Positions 1 to 6,498 of a stretch of DNA of 18,014 nt are shown piece by piece. This stretch comes from Xanthobacteraceae bacterium (GTDB lineage Bacteria; Pseudomonadota; Alphaproteobacteria; Rhizobiales; Xanthobacteraceae), in NCBI GenBank assembly GCA_030039655.1, contig JASHVC010000790.1, forward strand, positions 1 to 18,014, written 5' to 3'. Numbering within the stretch: position 1 is the first letter of the stretch; the number at the start of each line of letters is the position of its first letter. A program made the translations under genes and the position numbers. A model generated the notes under the pieces. It was not told where the DNA came from. It ran no database searches and saw only the letters and a program-made list of their open reading frames with translations.

Positions 1-168
1 GACGAACTGCATGCCAAAAGCGAAATACTTGAAGTGCGCCCCTCTAAGTCCCGTCCCGATCGCGGCACGATCCGGGTGCGCACCACCACCTATAATCAAA
101 ACGACGAACCGGTACAGCATTTCACCGGAAATCTGCTGGTGCCGCGCCGCACCCCCGTCAGCGCATGA
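1..168 (+). CDS. MaoC-like acyl dehydratase, C-terminal fragment
   Basis: The reading frame is open from the first base to the TGA at 166-168 and gives 55 residues, so the start lies left of the window. The peptide contains EVRPSKSRPDRGTIRVRTTT and then YNQNDEPVQHF, ending in LLVPRR. This Ser-Lys-Ser-Arg-Pro-Asp-Arg-Gly stretch followed by a beta strand and 'YNQ.GE.V' is typical of the last strands of MaoC-type hot-dog-fold dehydratases, which hydrate or dehydrate enoyl-CoA thioesters. The catalytic Asp/His region lies outside the window, so activity cannot be judged. It is followed after 76 bases by a secreted binding protein on the same strand. It could instead be a C-terminal domain of a larger enzyme. 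Confidence 0.7.
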   Translation, partial: DELHAKSEILEVRPSKSRPDRGTIRVRTTTYNQNDEPVQHFTGNLLVPRRTPVSA

Positions 169-244
169 GTGAGGGGGCGAACCTCCGCATGCTAGGCTCG
201 GAGCACTGCAAAATCTGAGAGCAAAACGCCGGGAGGAATGCGCC

Positions 245-1228
245 ATGACAGCGATGCGAGTTACGCGAATATTGGCCGCGATCGCCGGCGCGCTTTGCGG
301 ACTTTGTCTGGGCGTCCCCTCCCCCATGGCCGCCGAAACAATACAGACCGGCATGATCGGTGCCCCCAACGCCGCCGGCTGGGTTTGGTACGTCGGAATA
401 GAAAAAGGATTCTTCAACGACGGCGGCATCAATCTCGATCTGATTTACGTGCCGAATGCGTCCGGTCTGGTGCAGCAGCTCGCCGCCGGTTCGCTCGATA
501 TCGTGGGTGACGTTGGCGTGGTCGAGCCGATCCATGCGGTCGAGCGCGGCGCGCCGGTGGCGCTGCTGCGCATCATCGGGCGCGTTTCGGCTTACGAGAT
601 GCTGGCGAAGCCGGACATCGCTTCGATCAAAGATCTGAAAGGCAAGACCATCTGCATCGGCGGGCTGATTGACATCAACCGCGTCTATCTCGACCGGATC
701 ATGAAGGCCGCCGGTCTCGCCGACGGCGAGTACGACATGACCGTGATCGGCAACACCGCCGGACGTTTTGCGGCGCTGAAATCAGGCGCGGCCGATGCGA
801 CCATGCTGGCGCCGCCCGTCAACTTCTTCGCCGAGGATGCGGGCTTCCGCAACATCGGCATGATTCTCGACTATGCCGGCGATCTGCCGTTTTCCGCGAC
901 CGACGTGTCGCTCTCTTATGCGGCGCGCCACAAAGAGACACTGACCAGGCTCCTCGCCGCCCTCGACAAAAGCGTCGCGTGGTTCGATGACCCCGCCAAC
1001 CGCAGTGAAGCGGTCGATATCCTCGAGCGCCAGATGAAGTCGCCGCGCGAGCCGATCGAGCGGAGTTACGACTATCTGCGCAAGATCGATTACTTCGCAC
1101 GCAACAACGAAGTCTCGCGTTCGCGCATGCAGAACCTGATCAACGCCATGAAGGCGCTGGGCGATATCAAGAGCGGCATCACGCCCGAACGGGTGGTGAT
1201 GCCGGGCCTCACGCACCTGGTCGACTGA
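245..1228 (+). CDS. ABC transporter substrate-binding protein, NMT1/SsuA-like
   Basis: This 327-residue protein is the periplasmic ligand-capture part of a NitT/TauT-type importer. The start at 245 has GGGAGG at 231-236 in front of it. Residues 1-30 form a Sec signal peptide: Arg5, a hydrophobic core (ILAAIAGALCGLCLG), then PMAA with likely cleavage before Glu31. There is no good lipobox. The mature protein shows family features: GWVWYVGIEKGFFNDGGI, a VQQLAAGSLDI segment, the IASIKDLKGKTI strand-helix element, and AALKSGAADATML for the second lobe. These match NMT1/THI5-like binding proteins. The ligand cannot be read from sequence; relatives bind sulfonates, nitrate, pyrimidines or aromatic acids. 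No permease or ATPase gene occurs in the window, so partners lie elsewhere or upstream. It sits 58 bases ahead of the oxidoreductase. Confidence 0.85.
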   Translation: MTAMRVTRILAAIAGALCGLCLGVPSPMAAETIQTGMIGAPNAAGWVWYVGIEKGFFNDGGINLDLIYVPNASGLVQQLAAGSLDIVGDVGVVEPIHAVERGAPVALLRIIGRVSAYEMLAKPDIASIKDLKGKTICIGGLIDINRVYLDRIMKAAGLADGEYDMTVIGNTAGRFAALKSGAADATMLAPPVNFFAEDAGFRNIGMILDYAGDLPFSATDVSLSYAARHKETLTRLLAALDKSVAWFDDPANRSEAVDILERQMKSPREPIERSYDYLRKIDYFARNNEVSRSRMQNLINAMKALGDIKSGITPERVVMPGLTHLVD

Positions 1229-1286
1229 TCGGCGCCGCGTACGACATTCATGGGGGTCCGCCGGACCACCGCAAAAGGAGCCTATC

Positions 1287-2231
1287 ATGCGTATTCTTGT
1301 CGTTGGCGCTGGCGCCATCGGCGGCTATTTCGGCGGCCGTCTGCTGGAGGCCGGCCGAGACGTGACCTTTCTGGTCCGATCGCGGCGCGGCGCGCAGCTC
1401 GCCAAAACCGGCCTCATCATCACCAGCCGCTTCGGCAATGTGAGCCTGCCGGCACCGCCCACCGTTTCGGCTGATGCGCTGCGCCAGCCATTCGATCTGA
1501 TCCTGCTGAGCTGCAAGGCCTACGATCTGGAGTCGGCGGCGGATTCGTTTGCACCCGCGGTCGGCCCCAACACTGCCGTCCTGCCGTTGCTCAACGGCAT
1601 GCGGCACATGGATTATCTGGCGGAACGCTTCGGCAAGAGCAGCGTTCTTGGTGGGCAATGTCAGATCTCGACAACGCTCGATGCCGAAGGCCGCGTGCTC
1701 CATCTCAACGATCTACACTTCCTCTCCTTTGGCGAGCCCGATGGGGCCCTATCGCAACGCACGCAAGCGGTCGCCGCGGCATTTTCCGGCGCGCGTTTCG
1801 AGTCGAAGCTCAGCAGCGCCATCCTGCAGGAAATGTGGGAGAAGTGGGTGCTGATCGCGGCCGTTGCCGGCATTACGTGTTTAATGCGGGCCACCGTCGG
1901 CGACGTCATCGCCGCGAACGAGGTCGATCTGTCGACGGCGTTGCTCGATGAGTGTTCGGCGATCGCGGCGGCCCATGGCTTCGCGCCCAGCGCAACCTTC
2001 CTCGGCAGGGCGCGTGGCATGATCACCACGCCCGGCTCGACCTTTGCGGCCTCGATGCTCCGCGATATCGAGCGGGGAGCGCCGATCGAAGCTGATCACA
2101 TCATTGGCGATTTACTGCGGCGCGGCGCAGCAAGCTCTCACGACTGTCCCCTGCTGCGGGTCGCCTATGCGCATTTAAAGGCTTACGAGGCGCGCCGAAC
2201 GCGCGAGAATAAGGTTTCACAGGCCGCGTAG
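1287..2231 (+). CDS. Ketopantoate reductase (PanE/ApbA) family oxidoreductase
   Basis: This is a 314-residue NADP-dependent reductase of the 2-dehydropantoate 2-reductase fold. AAAAGGAG at 1273-1280 lies just before the ATG. The Rossmann motif GAGAIGGYFGG is at residues 7-17, followed by the LLLSCKAYD strand (73-80) and LPLLNGM with Asn103, the substrate and cofactor asparagine of the family. The C-terminal helical domain holds the catalytic Lys186 in MWEKW, and the conserved Ser and Glu of the STFAASMLRDIERGAPIEAD segment. The asparagines that normally follow the lysine in PanE (W.K...N...N) are Ala or Gly here (WEKWVLIAAVAGITCLMR). This marks a divergent subgroup, and the true substrate may be another 2-oxo acid. 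The context of a binding protein and an organic-acid transporter suggests catabolism rather than pantothenate synthesis. I therefore do not call it panE. Confidence 0.85.
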   Translation: MRILVVGAGAIGGYFGGRLLEAGRDVTFLVRSRRGAQLAKTGLIITSRFGNVSLPAPPTVSADALRQPFDLILLSCKAYDLESAADSFAPAVGPNTAVLPLLNGMRHMDYLAERFGKSSVLGGQCQISTTLDAEGRVLHLNDLHFLSFGEPDGALSQRTQAVAAAFSGARFESKLSSAILQEMWEKWVLIAAVAGITCLMRATVGDVIAANEVDLSTALLDECSAIAAAHGFAPSATFLGRARGMITTPGSTFAASMLRDIERGAPIEADHIIGDLLRRGAASSHDCPLLRVAYAHLKAYEARRTRENKVSQAA

Positions 2232-2274
2232 CCTGAAATTGGGGGGCGTCACTTAGCGTCTTGGAGGACGTACC

Positions 2275-3525
2275 ATGGCGATTGCGGCACTCGAAGGCTG
2301 GACCAGCGAACAGAAACACGTGGTTGCAGCAGCCTTTCTCGGCTGGACGCTCGACGCCTTCGACTTTTTCCTATTGGTATTCGTGCTCAAGGACATCGCC
2401 GCGGAGTTCAGCACCGACATCACCGCGGTGACGTTCGCGATTTTGCTGACGCTGGCGATGCGGCCGATAGGCGCCTTCCTGTTTGGCCGCGCGGCCGACC
2501 GCTGGGGACGGCGACCCACCTTGATGGTCGACGTGCTGCTTTACGCCTTCATCGAATTTGCCTCCGGCTTCTCGCCCAACCTCACCACCCTTCTGATCCT
2601 GCGCGCGATCTTCGGCATCGCCATGGGCGGCGAATGGGGCGTCGGCGCTTCGCTCACCATGGAATCCATCCCGCCGAAAGCGCGCGGCTTCGTGTCGGGA
2701 TTGCTGCAGTCAGGCTACCCGGCTGGATATTTCCTCGCCTCGATCGTCTACGGCTTGTTTTTCCAGTACATCGGCTGGCGCGGCATGTTCATGGTCGGCG
2801 TCATCCCGGCGCTGCTGGTGTTTTACATTCGCCGCAAGGTCCCGGAATCGCCGAGCTGGCAACCCATGCCCGGCCGCCCCGACAACACGCTGGCGGTCCT
2901 GAAGTCACACTGGCGGCTCGGCATCTATGCAGTCCTGCTGATGACCGCCTTCAATTTCTTCAGTCATGGCACCCAGGACCTTTATCCGACATTCCTGGAA
3001 GTCCAGCACAACCTTTCGCCGCATCAAGTTGGCCTCGTCGCGGTGATCTACAATATCGGCGCCATCATCGGCGGCATTTCATTTGGCACATTGTCGGAGC
3101 ACTACGGCAGGCGTCGCATCATCATTATTGCGGCCCTGCTCTCCCTCCTCGTGCTGCCGCTCTGGGCATTCGCGACGAGCATCGTTTGGCTCGCTGTCGG
3201 CGCCTTCCTCATGCAGGTGATGGTGCAAGGCGCGTGGGGTGTGATCCCTGTGCACTTGAATGAGCTATCGCCAGACGACGCACGCGGCACCTTCCCGGGA
3301 TTTGTCTACCAACTCGGCAACCTCATCGCGTCGGTGAACGCGACGCTGCAAGCCGGCATCGCCGCCCACTACGACAAGAACTACGGGCTCGCGCTTGCCG
3401 CGGTGGCCGGCACGGTCGCTGTTGTGATCGTAATTCTCACGGCGTTGGGCACTGAGGCAAAAGGCGTAAAGTTCGGAACCCGCATCGCACCGGGTCCCGG
3501 CGCTGCGGTCAGTCCCGCCATGTGA
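2275..3525 (+). CDS. MFS transporter, sialate/lactate:H+ symporter-like (JEN1 type)
   Basis: This 416-residue inner-membrane carrier has about twelve hydrophobic segments. GGAGG at 2263-2267 fixes the start. Residues 26-32 read LDAFDFF in the first helix. The loop 2-3 motif A is GRAADRWGRRP (71-81). RAIFGIAMGGEWGVG (110-124) lies in helix 4, and the mirror motif GTLSEHYGRRR occurs in the second half. The DAFDFF and GGEWG signatures are those of the SHS family, which includes yeast Jen1 and bacterial lactate/pyruvate permeases that import monocarboxylates with protons. It is followed by a malic enzyme, so a C3 or C4 acid is a sensible substrate, but related carriers of aromatic acids share similar motifs. 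The length of 416 is normal for the family, and no truncation is seen. Confidence 0.85.
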   Translation: MAIAALEGWTSEQKHVVAAAFLGWTLDAFDFFLLVFVLKDIAAEFSTDITAVTFAILLTLAMRPIGAFLFGRAADRWGRRPTLMVDVLLYAFIEFASGFSPNLTTLLILRAIFGIAMGGEWGVGASLTMESIPPKARGFVSGLLQSGYPAGYFLASIVYGLFFQYIGWRGMFMVGVIPALLVFYIRRKVPESPSWQPMPGRPDNTLAVLKSHWRLGIYAVLLMTAFNFFSHGTQDLYPTFLEVQHNLSPHQVGLVAVIYNIGAIIGGISFGTLSEHYGRRRIIIIAALLSLLVLPLWAFATSIVWLAVGAFLMQVMVQGAWGVIPVHLNELSPDDARGTFPGFVYQLGNLIASVNATLQAGIAAHYDKNYGLALAAVAGTVAVVIVILTALGTEAKGVKFGTRIAPGPGAAVSPAM

Positions 3526-3551
3526 CCGGACCATAGCGGCGGCGCCACGAC

Positions 3552-3569
3552 GGCGCTGTATAAAGCGCC
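3552..3569 (+). other. 6-bp hairpin between transporter and malic enzyme
   Basis: GGCGCT (3552-3557) and AGCGCC (3564-3569) are perfect inverted repeats around the loop GTATAA. A second GGCGCC at 3541-3546 could compete for the same arm. No T-run follows, so this is not a standard intrinsic terminator. It could attenuate transcription, protect an mRNA end or shield the malic enzyme start, or it could be chance in GC-rich DNA. Confidence 0.3.
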
Positions 3570-3610
3570 TGCTCGTCTGTATGGTCCTGCCGGCTGAGGC
3601 ATCCGCGCCG

Positions 3611-5317
3611 ATGAACTATGATTCCCGCTACTCCGTCGAAACCGCGCTGAGCGGGTACGAACTGCTGAACGACCCGCTGCTCAACAAGGGGACGGGATTC
3701 TTCGACGACGAGCGCGACGCATTCGACCTGCACGGTCTGTTACCGCCGCGCGTCACGCCGCTTGACATGCAAGTGAAGCGCCGGCTGGACGCCTTCCGCA
3801 GTCAAGCCAGCGACCTGCACAAGTACGTTTTCCTCCGCGGCCTGCAAGACACCAACGAGACCCTGTTCTATGCGTTGCTGACTCAAAACATCGAGGAAAT
3901 GATGCCCATCGTCTACACGCCGACGGTGGGCCTCGGCTGCCAGCTTTTCAGCCACATTTTTCGCAAACCCCGCGGCCTGTTCCTGAGCCTACCGCACGAG
4001 GACGTCATTCGGCGCATCCTCGGTCATCCACGTTTCGACCACGTCGAAGCCATCGTTGTCAGCGATGGCGAACGCATTCTCGGCCTTGGCGATCAGGGCG
4101 CCGGCGGCATGGGAATCCCCATCGGCAAGCTTTCGCTCTACACCGCCTGCGCCGGTCTGCATCCTTCGACCACGCTGCCGATCCTGCTCGACGTCGGCAC
4201 GGACAACAAAGAACGCCTGGCCGATCCGCTCTACATCGGATGGCAGCACGAACGCGTGCGCGGACCCGAATACGACGCGCTGATCGAAATGTTCGTCGAA
4301 GCCGTCAGCGAGCGGTGGCCGCACGTGCTGCTGCACTGGGAAGACTTTGCGATTGGCAACGCCAACCGGCTGCTCGCGCGCTATCGCGACCGGCTTTGTA
4401 CCTTCAATGACGATATTCAGGGCACCGCCGCCATCGCTGTCGGCACTTTGCTGAGCGCGATCAACGTTACCGGTGCGCCACTCGATCAACAGCGCGTGGC
4501 GGTCCTCGGCGCCGGCTCGGCGGGGACCGGCATCTGCGCCCTGCTCTCTCGCGCGATGATTGAAGCCGGTGCCAGCAAGGCGCAAGTGCGCAGTCAATTT
4601 TATCTCGTGGACCGCGATGGTTTGCTGGTCGAGGGCATACCGGGGCTACAATCATTCCAGGTCCCGTTCGCGCAGCCGCGCGACGCAGTCGCCGGATGGA
4701 CGCTGCAATCGCCTTCTCGCATCGGCTTGTCGGATGTGGTCGCCAACGTACATCCAACTGTGCTCATCGGCACCTCCGGGCAAGCACAAGCGTTTTCCGA
4801 GCAAGCAATACGAGCGATGGCGAGCCACGTGGCCCGGCCCATCATCTTTCCACTGTCGAACCCGACCGAACGGAGCGAGGCGACGCCGCAAGACCTCTCT
4901 ACCTGGACCGATGGCCGCGCTGTCATCGGCACCGGAAGTCCATTTCCGCCGATCCAGCGCAACGGCCTAGAATTCCGGGTCGATCAAACTAATAACGCCT
5001 ACGTGTATCCGGGCATCGGCCTTGGCGCGATTGCCACACAGGCGCGGCGCATTTCCGACGGAATGTTTCTCGCCGCCGCGAGCGTTATCGCCGAACTGTC
5101 GCCGGCGCGCCGCGACCCGGCAGCCAATCTGCTGCCGCCGCTAGTGGAGCTGCGCAAAATTTCGTTCCATGTGGCGGTTGCCGTCGCCAAACAGGCCATT
5201 GCCGAAGGGCTCGCCGACCCGCGCTCCGGATCGGAAATCGAGACTGCGGTGCGAACTAAAATGTGGGAGCCGGTTTATGCTCGCTACCGGCGGCTGTCGC
5301 GCCCATGTAGTGGTTAG
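3611..5317 (+). CDS. maeA: Malic enzyme, NAD-dependent long form (MaeA/SfcA-like)
   Basis: This enzyme oxidatively decarboxylates L-malate to pyruvate in the cytoplasm. The ATG at 3611 gives 568 residues and has GAGG at 3596-3599. An in-frame ATG at 3581 would add ten residues but lacks a Shine-Dalgarno sequence. Landmarks, numbered from 3581: the PLLNKGTGF opening, DTNETLFYALL, the catalytic tyrosine in YTPTVG (Tyr112), GERILGLGDQGAGGMGIPIG with catalytic Lys183 just after, LDVGTDNK, metal ligands Glu254-Asp255 (HWEDFA) and Asp278 (FNDDIQGT), and the nucleotide motif GAGSAGTG (310-317). PLSNPTERSEATPQD and FPGIGLG-like YPGIGLG follow. Length and motifs match the E. coli MaeA class rather than the short or phosphotransacetylase-fused forms common in rhizobia. 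Malolactic enzymes share this fold and cannot be fully excluded. NAD over NADP preference is inferred from family only. Confidence 0.92.
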   Translation: MNYDSRYSVETALSGYELLNDPLLNKGTGFFDDERDAFDLHGLLPPRVTPLDMQVKRRLDAFRSQASDLHKYVFLRGLQDTNETLFYALLTQNIEEMMPIVYTPTVGLGCQLFSHIFRKPRGLFLSLPHEDVIRRILGHPRFDHVEAIVVSDGERILGLGDQGAGGMGIPIGKLSLYTACAGLHPSTTLPILLDVGTDNKERLADPLYIGWQHERVRGPEYDALIEMFVEAVSERWPHVLLHWEDFAIGNANRLLARYRDRLCTFNDDIQGTAAIAVGTLLSAINVTGAPLDQQRVAVLGAGSAGTGICALLSRAMIEAGASKAQVRSQFYLVDRDGLLVEGIPGLQSFQVPFAQPRDAVAGWTLQSPSRIGLSDVVANVHPTVLIGTSGQAQAFSEQAIRAMASHVARPIIFPLSNPTERSEATPQDLSTWTDGRAVIGTGSPFPPIQRNGLEFRVDQTNNAYVYPGIGLGAIATQARRISDGMFLAAASVIAELSPARRDPAANLLPPLVELRKISFHVAVAVAKQAIAEGLADPRSGSEIETAVRTKMWEPVYARYRRLSRPCSG

Positions 5318-5383
5318 CACGGCCGCCACCGCCTCGGGCCGGCGCCGAAGTTGGCCGCAAGCGTTTTTGAGCAGGAGCCTCCT

Positions 5384-6232
5384 ATGTCCTTCTCTATCTC
5401 AGATTTGTTTTGGGTTTTTTTTATCATCGTCGCTTTGCAACCGATGATCCGGCAGTGGATGGTAAACTCCGCGCGTACGCGCAAGATCTTGCAGATCGAA
5501 AGCAAGCGCGGTTCGCGAGTCATCCTGCTGGTGCATCGGCAGGAAACTATGCGGCTCCTCGGCTTTCCGATCTTGCGCTACATCGACATCAATGACTCGG
5601 AGGAGGTGCTGCGCGCTATCCAGATGACAGGCGACGACGTGCCGCTCGACATTATTCTTCACACGCCGGGCGGACTGGTGCTTGCCGCGCTGCAAATCGC
5701 GCGCGCCATCGGCGATCACAAGGCGAAGGTGACAGTCTTCGTTCCCCATTACGCCATGTCCGGCGGCACACTGATTGCGCTCGCCGCCGACGAAATCGTC
5801 ATGTCCAGGTACGCGGTGCTCGGCCCCGTCGATCCGCAATTAGGTCAATCGCCAGCGGCCTCATTGCTCAAGGTCGTGGAGCAGAAGCCGATCGCGGAAA
5901 TCGACGACGACACCTTGGTGAAGGCCGACATCGCCCGCAAGGCGATCGCTCAGGTCAAACGGGCGGTCCACGACCTGCTGCTCCGGCGCCTGCCCGCCGA
6001 TGCCGCCGAGACGCTCGCCGAAAAACTATCGGTGGGCACTTGGACTCATGATTTCCCGATCTTCGCGACTTTGGCCAAGGAGCTCGGACTGCCAGTAAGC
6101 ACCGAAATGCCAGTCGAGGTGCTTGAGCTCATGCAGTTGCATCCGCAGCCGGTGCGCCTGCAAGGCGGCGGCGTCGAATACATACCAGTGCCGCATCAAA
6201 AACCGACGACGCCGACGCCAACCGGCACCTGA
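5384..6232 (+). CDS. Membrane-anchored Clp-fold serine protease, SDH/SppA-like
   Basis: This is a 282-residue protein of the SDH (serine dehydrogenase proteinase-like) branch of the Clp/crotonase fold. I place the start at 5384 because AGGAG at 5373-5377 precedes it by six bases. An in-frame ATG at 5351 lacks a ribosome site and would put 11 polar residues before the anchor. Residues 5-22 form one hydrophobic N-terminal helix (SDLFWVFFIIVALQP). The protease core follows: LDIILHTPGG (88-97) for the oxyanion strand, the nucleophile Ser126 in HYAMSGGTL, and LGPVDPQ (146-152). These positions match SppA- and ClpP-like enzymes that act without an attached ATPase. A Pro/Thr-rich tail ends the chain. 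It lies 66 bases after maeA and probably shares its transcript. Substrates are unknown. Membrane protein or signal peptide turnover is a family-based guess. Confidence 0.85.
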   Translation: MSFSISDLFWVFFIIVALQPMIRQWMVNSARTRKILQIESKRGSRVILLVHRQETMRLLGFPILRYIDINDSEEVLRAIQMTGDDVPLDIILHTPGGLVLAALQIARAIGDHKAKVTVFVPHYAMSGGTLIALAADEIVMSRYAVLGPVDPQLGQSPAASLLKVVEQKPIAEIDDDTLVKADIARKAIAQVKRAVHDLLLRRLPADAAETLAEKLSVGTWTHDFPIFATLAKELGLPVSTEMPVEVLELMQLHPQPVRLQGGGVEYIPVPHQKPTTPTPTGT

Positions 6233-6332
6233 GTTTCGCGCCAGGACCAGCAGCTGCGCTGCGTATCGCGACCCATTCTCGCTGCTCGCGCCGCGTGAAC
6301 TTCTCGAACGCGTTCCATGCAATATCTCCAGA

Positions 6333-6383
6333 TTTAGAATTGCTTCAATTGGTAAAAACACTCTATTTTTGAATCATTATAAT
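6333..6383 (+). promoter_or_regulatory. Candidate promoter of the TonB receptor gene in an AT-rich island
   Basis: A perfect TATAAT lies at 6378-6383 in a stretch (about 6327-6480) far richer in A and T than its surroundings. No canonical -35 box is found at 16-18 bases upstream; the nearest T-rich candidates are TTGCTT (6340-6345) and TTGGTA (6349-6354), at off-consensus distance. TTTAGAA at 6333-6339 is identical to one half of the rhizobial Irr/ICE box as I recall it. A weak -35 with an upstream activator half-site would fit an activated promoter. Transcription from here would leave a leader of roughly 110 bases. The 266-base gap 6233-6498 holds no other gene I can support. Confidence 0.4.
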
Positions 6384-6460
6384 TTGGAACTACTATGGAA
6401 AATCTATCTTTGTTGCAAAGCTATACTTTACATGGTAGGAACCAATTGAAATCACTGTAG

Positions 6461-6477
6461 TTTTTTACTGTTCTAAA
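6461..6477 (+). promoter_or_regulatory. Possible Irr iron-control element (ICE-like site)
   Basis: TTTTTTACTGTTCTAAA agrees with the ICE consensus TTTAGAA-N3-TTCTAAA at 11 of 14 specified bases, including a perfect right half TTCTAAA (6471-6477). The consensus is recalled from work on Bradyrhizobium Irr. The site is 22 bases before the receptor start and downstream of the TATAAT, a position that would suit repression. The left half is poor, so this could be a chance match in AT-rich DNA. Confidence 0.35.
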
Positions 6478-6498
6478 GTACGGGTTGGGGGGTGGTTT

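Noticed and set aside
782..1318. 178-codon minus-strand frame opposite the binding protein
   Set aside because: It overlaps the coherent secreted binding protein and the next gene's start. It is a codon-bias shadow.
6123..6449. Plus-strand 108-codon frame across the end of the protease gene and the AT-rich gap
   Set aside because: It overlaps the protease in another frame, and its last third is simply translated AT-rich regulatory DNA.
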